Notes under the pieces: model-generated
The model's input: only the letters and a program-made list of their open reading frames with translations
Told to the model about the DNA's origin: nothing
Databases searched by the model: none
Shown here: positions 18,528 through 27,027 of the stretch, in pieces
How positions within the stretch are numbered: the first letter of the stretch is position 1
Layout of the letters: the number at the start of each line of letters is the position of its first letter
DNA from: Phenylobacterium sp.
GTDB lineage: Bacteria > Pseudomonadota > Alphaproteobacteria > Caulobacterales > Caulobacteraceae
DNA: 64,000 nucleotides
NCBI RefSeq assembly: GCF_016793225.1
Contig: NZ_JAEUMN010000079.1
Location: 1 to 64,000 of the forward strand
Reading direction: 5' to 3'
Position numbers and translations under genes: made by a program

Positions 18528-18920
18528 ATGACCAACAAGATTGCAAAGGCCGCGATGGCCCTGACCGTGGCCGGCGCCGTCGCCCTCCCCGCGACCCAGG
18601 CCGCCGCCGGCTCGAAGACCGAAGGCGCGCTGATCGGCGCCCTCATCGGCGGCGTCGCCGGCGCCGCCATCGGCGACGGCAAGGGCGAAGCCGTGGCGCT
18701 GGGCGCCGTGGCCGGCGCCGCGCTCGGCGCGGCGGCCAGCGATAACGACCGCCGCCACTACCGCTCGGGTTATCGTTACCGCACGACCCAGCCCTACTAC
18801 GCCCGCGACAGCCGCTACCGCAGCTACGACCGGGGCTACTACGGCTCCTCGTACCGGGGCGACCGCTACGACGGCTACCGTCGCGGCTACAACGACCGCG
18901 GCTACTACTACGGCCGCTGA
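18528..18920 (+). CDS. glycine-zipper exported protein with Tyr/Arg-rich tail
   Basis: 130 residues with a signal peptide (MALTVAGAVALPATQAAA). A glycine-zipper 2TM-type hairpin follows (GALIGALIGGVAGAAIGDGKGEAVALGAVAGAALGAAAS in outline, residues about 33-70). The last 55 residues are Tyr/Arg/Gly repeats (RSGYRYR, YYARDSRYRSYDRGYYGSSYRGDRYDG in outline). Such proteins associate with the outer membrane or envelope; function unknown. RBS AAGGAG is 10 nt before the ATG. Flanked on both sides by the two small-peptide units. Confidence 0.85.
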   Translation: MTNKIAKAAMALTVAGAVALPATQAAAGSKTEGALIGALIGGVAGAAIGDGKGEAVALGAVAGAALGAAASDNDRRHYRSGYRYRTTQPYYARDSRYRSYDRGYYGSSYRGDRYDGYRRGYNDRGYYYGR

Positions 18921-18926
18921 CGCCGG

Positions 18927-18955
18927 GAAGAGGGCCCTTCGGGGCCCTCTTCTTG
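18927..18955 (+). terminator. intrinsic terminator after the glycine-zipper gene
   Basis: GAAGAGGGCCC / GGGCCCTCTTC, an 11-bp perfect stem closed by a TTCG tetraloop and followed by a short T-rich run. Confidence 0.88.
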
Positions 18956-19069
18956 TCGGTGCGCGAGGGCGGCGGCGCGGCGCGCCGCCCCGAGCGTTCA
19001 TGCGCAAACGCATAGCCGTCAGGCAAAATCGCTGATCTGTACAACGTTCAGATGGTGGTATCTAAACAG

Positions 19070-19129
19070 TGTCCAGACGGACAGCCCGCTCCCCCGGGCC
19101 TCGACCCAGAGCTGACGGAGACCGCCATG
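19070..19129 (+). promoter_or_regulatory. leader of small-peptide unit 2
   Basis: Matches the leader at 18174-18236 (TGTCCA-n-ACGGAC-n-GCCC, CTCCCC, then a purine-rich ribosome site GACGGAGA). TATCTA about 10 bp upstream may be the -10 element. Confidence 0.45.
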
Positions 19130-19231
19130 ACCTTCTCTCGCATCGAAACCGCCTTCGACCGCATCGCGCCCGCCTTCCTGATGGCGCTCGGCCTGATCGC
19201 GGCCTTCGCGACCGCTGGCGTCGGCGTCTGA
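19127..19231 (+). CDS. tiny membrane peptide 2 (34 aa)
   Basis: 34 residues: FSRIETAFDRIAPAFLMAL then a hydrophobic helix to AFATAGVGV. Paralogue of the 38-residue peptide at 18234 (shared DRIAPA core, same position of the hydrophobic segment). It has its own leader and a UUCG-loop terminator at 19260. Probably an inner-membrane peptide; function unknown. Confidence 0.65.
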   Translation: MTFSRIETAFDRIAPAFLMALGLIAAFATAGVGV

Positions 19232-19259
19232 GCCGCACGCCAACCCTCGCGACGGATCA

Positions 19260-19280
19260 GGGCCCTTCGGGGCCCTTTTT
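19260..19280 (+). terminator. intrinsic terminator after small peptide 2
   Basis: GGGCCC-TTCG-GGGCCC followed by TTTTT, 28 bp after the stop codon. Confidence 0.88.
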
Positions 19281-19288
19281 CGTGTCTC

Positions 19289-20116
19289 CTACTCCGGCGG
19301 ATCGCGCCGGTGCTCCCGGTACCAGGCCAGCTGCTCGCTCGTGGCCAGGAGCTTGCCGTCGCGCCGCCAGTAGCTCGACCGCTCGTCCGAGGCGCCGCCC
19401 GCGCCCACCCGGCCCTCGCATTCCACCAGGATGAAGTCGTGTCCGACCTCGGCGACCTCCTCGGCAGTGCCGTGCAGGTAGACCGTCAGCGAAAGCGTGG
19501 TCGTCATCACCGTCGGGCCCAGGGCGTAGAAGGCGCGCGGGGCGGAGTTGTCGGTGATCATGCCCAGGATCGCCTTGTCGAGCGGACCCCGGCGCGAACG
19601 CACCCACGCCAGCGTGCGGGAGTCGCCGGTGGCCTTGGGCGGGAAGGTGTCGAGGCTGCGCCGTTCGAGCGCCTGGGCGCCGAAATGCTGCGACGCGGCG
19701 GCGTAGACCGGGCTGGGCAGGCTTTCGGGATCCGGCGCCTCGGGCATGGCGGCGAAGGCGAAAGGCGGGGTCTGCGGCCGGCGCGCCAGCGTGACGATGG
19801 CGTGCACGCCCACCTCCTCCGAGCCGGCGGGCAGAAGCTCCACCTCCCACACGCCGATCGAGCCACCCTGGCGCAGGCGGCGCGTCCGGACGTCGAGCTC
19901 ACCGGCCGGCAGGGCCGCCGCATAGGTGAGCGTCAGCGACAGCGCCTCGCCGCGCGCGTCCGGCTCGGCCTCCATCACGCGGATGCAAAGCCCGATGGCG
20001 TAGCCGCCCCACAAGCCACCGCCCGGATTGCGCCACTCCGGGCCGGCGTGCGTGCGCCATCGGCCCGGCCCAACGGCGGTCAGCGGCATGTCCAGGGTGT
20101 CTGCGGGCGTGCTCAT
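19289..20116 (-). CDS. acyl-CoA thioesterase family protein (double hot-dog, TesB-like)
   Basis: 275 residues. The N-terminal hot-dog (RWRTHAGPEWRNPGGGLWGGYAIGLCIRV) and C-terminal hot-dog (FYALGPTVMTTTLSLTVYLHG, DFILVECEGRVGAGGASDERSSYW) match TesB-like thioesterases, which hydrolyse acyl-CoA to free acid and CoA. The chain length it prefers cannot be read. Cytosolic. It is divergent from the PEP-CTERM gene at 20610. Confidence 0.85.
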   Translation of the reverse strand: MSTPADTLDMPLTAVGPGRWRTHAGPEWRNPGGGLWGGYAIGLCIRVMEAEPDARGEALSLTLTYAAALPAGELDVRTRRLRQGGSIGVWEVELLPAGSEEVGVHAIVTLARRPQTPPFAFAAMPEAPDPESLPSPVYAAASQHFGAQALERRSLDTFPPKATGDSRTLAWVRSRRGPLDKAILGMITDNSAPRAFYALGPTVMTTTLSLTVYLHGTAEEVAEVGHDFILVECEGRVGAGGASDERSSYWRRDGKLLATSEQLAWYREHRRDPPE

Positions 20117-20609
20117 GCGGGCTCTCTACACAGGCCGCCCAGGGTCACGGAAGACGCATCCGCGGCCGCGCGCATCCAAGGTCAAGCTGGCGCCGTACTT
20201 GCTTTGGGAGAGCTTGTCCGGGGTCCTCTTTCTCCTTTTGGGCGAAATTCGCCCCCGGATTGTCCTTGGTTGCGGCGAACTTCGTCGCCTCTAAAGGTCA
20301 AGCTTGGTGATCCATGCCGCGGACGTCCGCGGCGGTTGGGGAGCGGTAGATGCGCGGCGAAGGCCTCGCCAGGATGGAATTGCAAGGCCCCCGCGCTGCG
20401 GGCGGCCACGGCCGTTCCGCGCCTGCAAAGGCGAGGCACAATGTCGCGCAACGGCCGCGCTTAACGACTTCTAGGCGAATTTGCGGCATCTCTACCGTGA
20501 GCGGTGCGCCCGGGGAGGCGATGTCGCGTCCCGATTGGAAGTCTCCTAGCGCCGAACCGTGTCCCGTTTCGAACCAAATGCCCGCCCCGGCCGCCTGTGG
20601 GAGGATCCC
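20117..20609. other. long divergent intergenic region with a 15-bp palindrome
   Basis: About 490 bp between the thioesterase and PEP-CTERM genes. The stretch 20190-20310 is less GC-rich than its surroundings. GGGCGAAATTCGCCC (20240-20254) is a perfect palindrome and could be an operator or mRNA hairpin. I see no convincing ORF. The promoters of both flanking genes must lie here. Confidence 0.5.
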
Positions 20610-21914
20610 ATGACGGTCGCGATGGACGGCGGCCCGCGCGGCCGCGTCGGCGTGGGCGCCGCACTCCTCACCTGGCTTTGGCCTGAACCCAAGGCGCATC
20701 GCGACGCGCGGGCCGGCTGGCTCGGCTCGAGCGCGCTGCTGTCCTGGCTCTGGCCCAGCGCCCTGCATGACGAACCCTACGGGCGCCGCCATGGCATGAT
20801 GGCCACCGTCTTCGGGTGGGCCTGGCCGGGCGCGCTGGATCGCGGCGTCAAGCGCTGGTGGCACTTCTCCTGGGCCTGGAGCTGGGCCTGGCCGGGCAAG
20901 GTCCTGGGACCGGACGGCGAGATCTGCCCCCTGGCCCCCTGGCACCCGGCGCTTCGCCCCGAGGTCTGCCCCGGCGAGACGTGGCGCCACAAGCTCCGCC
21001 GGCACGGGCCGGTGATGTTCATGATGTTCTCGGCGACGGCCATCGCGGCGCCGACGCTGATGGAAGGCAACCAGACGCTGGATGGCGGCCGCCTGAGCCT
21101 GTTCCGCAGCGACGGCACGGGCGGCGACCAGCCGACGAACGGCGACGGCCCGACGGTCGAGCCCGGCGACGGCCCGGGCGGCGATGGCGGTCCCCTGACC
21201 ACCCTGGACGCCAGCGGCCTCTCGGGCGGCGGCGAAGGCGGGGGGTCGACCTCGACTCCGAGCGGCGGCTCGACGCCTGGCGACAACAGCTTCGGCGGCG
21301 GCGATCCGCCCTCTGACGAGGGTGGCGGCGGCGGCCAACCCGGGGGCGACCCGCCCTCCGGCGATCAACCCCCCGGCGACCAACCGCCCGGCGATGGCGG
21401 CCCTCCAGTCGTGGAAGACCCCGACGGCGACCTGAACCCCGGCCTGCCCACGGGCGGCGGTGGTGGTGGCGGCGGCGGCGCGGGCGGCGGTGGCGGCGGT
21501 GGCGGCGGCTCCGGCGGCGGCACGGGCGGCGGCGAGCCTACGGGTGGCGAAGATCCCTTCACCCCGACCAATCCGCTTCCGCCCGGCGTGGACCCGCCCG
21601 GTCCGCTTCCGCCCCCGAACGCGCCGACTCCTCCGACCCTGCCGACGCCTCCGGGCGGCGGCGGCCCGACGGTGCTGGTTCCGCAGGAATTCGGTGGTGG
21701 CGGCGGCGGTGGCGGCGGCGGCGGTGGCGGCGGTGGTCCCGGTGGCGGCGGCGGTCCCGGCGGCGGCGGCACGAACGGCGATCCCGGCGGCGACCCGCGG
21801 CTCCAGAACCCGGGCGCCGTGCCCGAGCCCGGCACATGGGCCCTGATGATCATCGGCTTCGGCGCCGTGGGCTACGCCATCCGGCGTCGGCGCATCGTGG
21901 CGCGCGTTTCCTAA
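20610..21914 (+). CDS. PEP-CTERM (PEPxxWA-type) glycine-rich surface protein with Trp-rich N-terminal repeats
   Basis: 434 residues from ATG 20610, just after GGGAGGA. Three parts. (1) Residues 1-130 contain four tryptophan-rich repeats: LLTWLWPE (19-26), LLSWLWPS (43-50), FGWAWPG (68-74) and FSWAWSWAWPG (86-96). (2) A short hydrophobic stretch MFMMFSATAIAAP (136-148) after RRHGP looks like an internal signal peptide. (3) A low-complexity Gly/Pro/Asp region runs from about 150 to 400, ending in PEPGTWALMIIGFGAVGYA plus IRRRR, the PEP-CTERM sorting tag cut by an exosortase. No exosortase gene is in the window. Likely exported and surface-anchored; role unknown. Confidence 0.85.
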   Translation: MTVAMDGGPRGRVGVGAALLTWLWPEPKAHRDARAGWLGSSALLSWLWPSALHDEPYGRRHGMMATVFGWAWPGALDRGVKRWWHFSWAWSWAWPGKVLGPDGEICPLAPWHPALRPEVCPGETWRHKLRRHGPVMFMMFSATAIAAPTLMEGNQTLDGGRLSLFRSDGTGGDQPTNGDGPTVEPGDGPGGDGGPLTTLDASGLSGGGEGGGSTSTPSGGSTPGDNSFGGGDPPSDEGGGGGQPGGDPPSGDQPPGDQPPGDGGPPVVEDPDGDLNPGLPTGGGGGGGGGAGGGGGGGGGSGGGTGGGEPTGGEDPFTPTNPLPPGVDPPGPLPPPNAPTPPTLPTPPGGGGPTVLVPQEFGGGGGGGGGGGGGGGPGGGGGPGGGGTNGDPGGDPRLQNPGAVPEPGTWALMIIGFGAVGYAIRRRRIVARVS

Positions 21915-21986
21915 GCGCCCCGTCGGCGGCGGACGCCGCCCACATCCAGGACCTGCCCCTTCGTCCCGACGCCCTGTGCGCAGGGC

Positions 21987-22820
21987 TCAGTAGCGTTCGT
22001 AGCCGTAGCGCGGCGGCGGCGTGTAGGACCGCGGCGCGGGGTACGGATACGCCGGTCGCGGCGGATACCAGCGGCTGTCCTCCTCCTCCGCGGCGCGGGC
22101 CGACTCGTAGGCGCGCCGGCGCTCGTCCTCGTAGGCGCGCTGGCGGGCCTCCTGATAGGCGCGCTCCGCGGCCTGGGCTTCGGCGCGGCGCTGGCGATCG
22201 GCCGCCTCCTCCACCTGCCGGCGCTGGGCCTCGGCCGCGGCCTTCTGCGCCTCCACCGCGGCGAGCTGGGCTTCGCTCAGCGCCCGGGCGCGCGCCTCGG
22301 CGTCGGCGCGCTCCCGCGCGGACCGTTCGGCGGCCAGCCGTTCGCGATGGCGCGCGGCCGTCTGCGCGCCGCAGACCTTCAGGTCGACGAGTCCCTGTTC
22401 AGAGCCGCTGAGCGACGCGGTCAGCGGCTCGTCCGCGAGCCATGCGATCCCCAGCACCCCGCCGCGCCGGATCGCCGCTTCGGTCTCTTCGGACAGGATC
22501 AGTTCGCCGGCGCTGCCGGCTCCGCGGAGCATCAGGTTGGAGAAGCGCTGCCGATCGATCCGGATGGGCAGGAAGGCTCGGGCCGGGAGGTCTTCCTTGA
22601 AGAAGGCAAGGCTGGTGACCTGGCCGTCCGAAGCCAGGGTCACGGGCGTCACCGACCCGGAACTCCCGACGAGCTCGAGGTCCACGCGGCAGCCGGCCTC
22701 GGTCGGCGTCACCACCCATGGCAACGCGGCCGCGCGGGCGGGCGCCTTCGGCGGGGCGGCATGGAGTGGACCGGAAAGGAGCGCAGCAGCCACCGCGCCC
22801 CCGATGATCGACCTGATCAC
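21987..22820 (-). CDS. exported protein with coiled coil and Pro/Tyr-rich tail
   Basis: 277 residues with a signal peptide (MIRSIIGGAVAAALLSGPLHAA). Residues about 35-150 are a beta-rich globular domain with two cysteines (EAGCRVDLELVGSSGSV and LKVCGAQTA), possibly disulfide-linked. Residues about 155-245 are an Ala/Glu/Arg coiled coil. The tail is proline- and tyrosine-rich (YPPRPAYPYPAPRSYTPPPRYGYERY in outline). I do not recognise the family. An envelope protein is the most that can be said. Confidence 0.75.
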   Translation of the reverse strand: MIRSIIGGAVAAALLSGPLHAAPPKAPARAAALPWVVTPTEAGCRVDLELVGSSGSVTPVTLASDGQVTSLAFFKEDLPARAFLPIRIDRQRFSNLMLRGAGSAGELILSEETEAAIRRGGVLGIAWLADEPLTASLSGSEQGLVDLKVCGAQTAARHRERLAAERSARERADAEARARALSEAQLAAVEAQKAAAEAQRRQVEEAADRQRRAEAQAAERAYQEARQRAYEDERRRAYESARAAEEEDSRWYPPRPAYPYPAPRSYTPPPRYGYERY

Positions 22821-22937
22821 GCGAAGGCTCCTAGACTGACACGCGAGGCGAAGAATACGGCCGGCGGTCGCAGATCGCTAGTGGGCGCCGGACGGCAGGT
22901 GCTAGACCTCGGGGACGACATGTTGGGAGGGACAACC

Positions 22938-23693
22938 ATGATCCGTAAGGCATTCGCTTCCGCCCTCGCGGCGGCCGCGCTCGGCGGGGCCGGCGGCGCC
23001 TGGGCCGCCGACGCGCCCGCGAACATCGCTGCGGCCCTGGCCGACGCGAACCGCCCTGCGGCCGACAAGGCGCGTGACGCGGCCCGCAAGCCGGGCGAAC
23101 TGCTCGCCTGGGCCGGCGTGAAGCCCGGCCAGCAGGTGGCCGATCTGATCATGGGCGGCGGCTACTTCACCCGCATCTTGTCGGTCGCGGTCGGCCCGAA
23201 CGGCCGCGTCTACGCCTATCAGCCCGACGAGTTCATCCGCTTCCAGGCCAGCTACGGCGAGGACCAGAAGAAGGTGGCGGGCGCCTACGCGAACATCACC
23301 GCGGTGAACGGGACCCTGGGCGGGCTCGACCTGCCTGACGGGCTCGACATGGTGCTGACGGTCCAGAACTACCACGACCTGCACCTGACGCCGTTCCCGA
23401 AGGACACGGCCACGAAGGTCAACGCCGAGGTCTTCAAGTCGCTGAAGCCCGGCGGGACCTACGTGATCGTCGATCACGTCGCGCCCGCGGGATCGGGTCT
23501 GGAGCCGCCGATGAAGACGCACCGGATCGATCCGGCCATCGTCAAGCAGGAGGTCGAGGCCGCCGGCTTCAGGCTGGAGGCGCAGAGCCCGATGCTGAAA
23601 CTCGAGTCCGACCCCCACACCACGAACGTCTTCGACGCCTCGATCCGCGGGAAGACGGATCAGTTCGTGATGAAGTTCCGCAAGCCGAAGTAG
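22938..23693 (+). CDS. exported SAM-methyltransferase-like protein
   Basis: 251 residues with a signal peptide (MIRKAFASALAAAALGGAGGAWA). The core is a class I methyltransferase fold: VKPGQQVADLIMGGGYFTRIL (motif I, with MGGG in place of the usual GxGxG), NGRVYAYQPDEF, LDMVLTVQNYHDLH and LKPGGTYVIVDH. Related exported proteins are annotated as methyltransferases in Caulobacterales. S-adenosylmethionine is not expected in the periplasm, so the real role is unclear. Preceded by GGGAGGG 7 nt from the ATG. Confidence 0.8.
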   Translation: MIRKAFASALAAAALGGAGGAWAADAPANIAAALADANRPAADKARDAARKPGELLAWAGVKPGQQVADLIMGGGYFTRILSVAVGPNGRVYAYQPDEFIRFQASYGEDQKKVAGAYANITAVNGTLGGLDLPDGLDMVLTVQNYHDLHLTPFPKDTATKVNAEVFKSLKPGGTYVIVDHVAPAGSGLEPPMKTHRIDPAIVKQEVEAAGFRLEAQSPMLKLESDPHTTNVFDASIRGKTDQFVMKFRKPK

Positions 23694-23828
23694 GCCGCGG
23701 CCGCCTCCCCTGCATGCGGGGGAGGCGATGCGCCTCGCCGCGCCGCTTGACGCCCGCAACGTCAACGCCCCTCACTCGCCGTCGAAGCGCGGGCCCTCCA
23801 GACCCGCCCGACGGGAGTGACCACGTCC

Positions 23829-25370
23829 ATGCATCCGGCGACCCACGCCAAGACCGACCCCGACCGCGCCGCCTACATCATGGCGGGGTCCGGCGAGACG
23901 GTGACCTACCGCCAGCTCGACGAGCGTTCGAACCAGGGCGCGCACCTCTTCCGCTCGCTGGGCCTCAAGCCCGGCGACGTGATCGCCATCTTCCTGGAGA
24001 ACCATCCGCGCTACTACGAGATCGCCTGGGCGGCGCAGCGCAGCGGTCTCTACTACACCTGCATTTCCTCCAAGCTGACGGCGGGCGAGGTCGAGTACAT
24101 CGTCGGCGACTGCGGCGCGCAGGTCCTGATCACCTCGGCCGGCGTGGGCTCCGTGGTCGACGAGCTCCCGGGCGTGCTGCCGAAGTCGGTGAAGCTCTTC
24201 ATGTGCGACCCTGCGCGGGCCCCCTACGAGAGCTGGGAGGCCGCCACGGCCGCCTTCCCCACCACGCCGATCGCCGACCAGATCGCCGGATCGGACATGC
24301 TCTATTCGTCGGGCACCACCGGCCGGCCCAAGGGGATCAAGCCGCCGCTCACCGGGCTCGCCATCGACGAGACGCCCGGCATGGGCCAGATCGCCCAGAT
24401 GCTGTTCGGCTTCCCGGAGAAGCCGATCTACCTGTCGCCGGCGCCGCTCTACCACGCCGCCCCGCTGCGCTGGACCATGGGCGTCCACCGCTCGGGCGGA
24501 ACGGTCGTGGTGATGGAGAAGTTCGACCCCGAACAGGCCCTGGCGCTCATCGAGAAGTACCGGTGCGACTGCGGCCAGTTCGTCCCCACGCACTTCGTGC
24601 GCATGCTGAAGCTGCCCGAGGAGGTGCGCGCCAGGTACGACGTCTCGTCGATGAAGTCGGCGGTGCACGCCGCCGCGCCCTGCCCCGTGCCCGTGAAGGA
24701 GCAGATGATCGCCTGGTGGGGCGACGCGATCTACGAGTACTACGCCGGCACCGAGGGCAACGGCTTCTGCTACATCACCGCCCAGGACTGGCTGGCCCAC
24801 AAGGGCTCGGTCGGCCGTGCGGTGATCGGCGAGCTGCGCATCTGCGGCGAGGACGGCGAGGCGCTGCCGCCCCGCACCGAGGGCGTGGTCCACTTCGCCA
24901 ACGGCCCGCCGCTCAGCTACCACAACGCGCCCGAGAAGGTGGCCGAGAACACCAACAAGCACGGCTGGACCACGCTGGGCGACGTGGGCTGGGTCGACGA
25001 GGAGGGCTTCCTCTACCTCACCGACCGCAAGAGCTTCATGATCATCTCGGGCGGGGTGAACATCTACCCGCAGGAGATCGAGAACCTGCTGATCGGCCAT
25101 CCCAAGGTCGCCGACGTCGCCGTCGTGGGCGCGCCGCACGAGGAGATGGGCGAGCAGGTGGTGGCGGTGATCCAGCCGGCGAACTGGGCCGACGCGGGCG
25201 ACGCCCTGCGCGACGAGCTGATGGCCTTCGCCCGGCAGCACCTCAGCCACGTGAAGGCGCCGCGCAAGCTCGACTTCATGGAGGAGCTTCCGCGGCATCC
25301 CACCGGCAAGCTCTACAAGCGCCTGATCCGCGACGCCTACTGGGGCAAGGAAGGATCCAAGATCGTCTAG
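23829..25370 (+). CDS. AMP-dependent acyl-CoA synthetase
   Basis: 513 residues from ATG 23829 (a GTG at 23817 would add four). Adenylate-forming enzyme: P-loop LYSSGTTGRPKGIKPP, A5 motif EYYAGTEGNG, A7/A8 YLTDRKSFMIISGGVNIYPQEIE, and the A10 lysine in PRHPTGKLYKRLIRDAYW. It activates a carboxylic acid with ATP and CoA. The HxxHxAPL-type segment APLYHAAPLRWTMGVH fits a medium/long-chain or aromatic acid ligase, but the substrate is unknown. It could work with the nearby MaoC dehydratase, enoyl-CoA hydratase and thioesterase. Confidence 0.9.
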   Translation: MHPATHAKTDPDRAAYIMAGSGETVTYRQLDERSNQGAHLFRSLGLKPGDVIAIFLENHPRYYEIAWAAQRSGLYYTCISSKLTAGEVEYIVGDCGAQVLITSAGVGSVVDELPGVLPKSVKLFMCDPARAPYESWEAATAAFPTTPIADQIAGSDMLYSSGTTGRPKGIKPPLTGLAIDETPGMGQIAQMLFGFPEKPIYLSPAPLYHAAPLRWTMGVHRSGGTVVVMEKFDPEQALALIEKYRCDCGQFVPTHFVRMLKLPEEVRARYDVSSMKSAVHAAAPCPVPVKEQMIAWWGDAIYEYYAGTEGNGFCYITAQDWLAHKGSVGRAVIGELRICGEDGEALPPRTEGVVHFANGPPLSYHNAPEKVAENTNKHGWTTLGDVGWVDEEGFLYLTDRKSFMIISGGVNIYPQEIENLLIGHPKVADVAVVGAPHEEMGEQVVAVIQPANWADAGDALRDELMAFARQHLSHVKAPRKLDFMEELPRHPTGKLYKRLIRDAYWGKEGSKIV

Positions 25371-25518
25371 GGACGACCCGCTCCCCGCATCCACTACTAT
25401 CGTTCGATAGGTGCGGCCCCCTATCCGAAGGCCGTGAAGCCATCGGGCGCGACGTCATCCATACTCAGCAGCTCTGACTGTCGATGAGTTTGCGTGTGCG
25501 CCCGGGGCTGGGCGCCGG

Positions 25519-26415
25519 ATGACTGGGGTGCTGCGGATGCGTGCGTTGAAATCCGGCCTGCTGGGCGTCGTGGCGGCGTTCGTCGCCTCGGCCGCGAGCG
25601 CGGCCACGATCTACCTCGACGCAGGCTCGATGGAGAAATCACGCCAGGTGACCATCCAGGGTCTCGGCAACGTGCTGGCCCCCCCGGTTCAGTTTCAGGC
25701 CACCAAGAACGGCCAGGAGTTCAACTTCATCGGCTGGTGCGTGGACGTCTACCACCACATCAGCCTGAAGGATTACGCGCCCGATCTCGAGTACGTGGAC
25801 ACCAACGCGCTCACCACCGACTTCGGCGGCGCGCCGCTCGACGCCGGCGACGTGCGCAAGGTCGGCCTGCTCGCCAACTACGGCCAGCTCCTGTTCGACG
25901 ACCGGCCCACGGCGCCGGGGGCCTTCACCCAGGTGAAGCCCGTCCGCAGCAGCTATCCGACCGGTTCGGCCGGGACGGCCGCGTACAATGCCGCGCTCGC
26001 CGCCTACAACGCCGCCAAGGCGGCGCACACCGCCGCGACCAACGCCTACAACGCCGCTGTCTCCACGCGCTTCACGCGCCTGTCCGCCGTGCAGGGCGCC
26101 ATCTGGCAGGTCGTCTCCAACCGCAACGTCACCAGCGTGAACGGCGACGCCGCCTTCGACCTTCTGGTCGATCAGCTCTCGAGCGACAATCTCACCGACT
26201 ACCTGACCGGCGTGGGCCACGTCCGCCAGGGCTTCCAGCTCATCACCCCCGTGCAGCAGTTCGGCGGCCGCAATGGCCGCACGCCGCTGCCGTTGACGCA
26301 GTCGTTCGTGATCGCCGTCCCCGAGCCGACCACCTGGGTCATGATGATCCTGGGGTTCGGGATGGCCGGCGCCGCGATCCGCGGGCGCCGCCGCCACGCC
26401 CCGGCCACGCTGTAG
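25519..26415 (+). CDS. PEP-CTERM (PEPxxWA-type) exported protein
   Basis: 298 residues (start could be ATG 25537). A signal peptide (SGLLGVVAAFVASAASAA) leads to a beta-rich domain resembling the Cys-containing family of PEP-CTERM proteins (FNFIGWCVDVYHHISL, VGLLANYG, VQGAIWQVVSN). An Ala/Tyr/Asn repeat (AAYNAALAAYNAAKAAHTA) is inserted at about 155-180. The tail PEPTTWVMMILGFGMAGAA plus GRRR is the exosortase sorting tag. Second such protein in the window. Surface or matrix location is inferred from the tag. Confidence 0.88.
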   Translation: MTGVLRMRALKSGLLGVVAAFVASAASAATIYLDAGSMEKSRQVTIQGLGNVLAPPVQFQATKNGQEFNFIGWCVDVYHHISLKDYAPDLEYVDTNALTTDFGGAPLDAGDVRKVGLLANYGQLLFDDRPTAPGAFTQVKPVRSSYPTGSAGTAAYNAALAAYNAAKAAHTAATNAYNAAVSTRFTRLSAVQGAIWQVVSNRNVTSVNGDAAFDLLVDQLSSDNLTDYLTGVGHVRQGFQLITPVQQFGGRNGRTPLPLTQSFVIAVPEPTTWVMMILGFGMAGAAIRGRRRHAPATL

Positions 26416-26559
26416 GCCACATCAGCGCCGGCGTGCGGCTCGGTCGCGTCGTCCCCACGCCGTGGACGCCGCCACATCGCTCATGACGCTGCGTCCGCCT
26501 TGCTCCGATCCCCGCAGGTGCTAGAGCCGTAGCCCGCAACATTCGAGGAGCGCTGCGAG

Positions 26560-27009
<450 letters not shown>

Positions 27010-27027
27010 CGCCCGGCGAGGCCGCGC

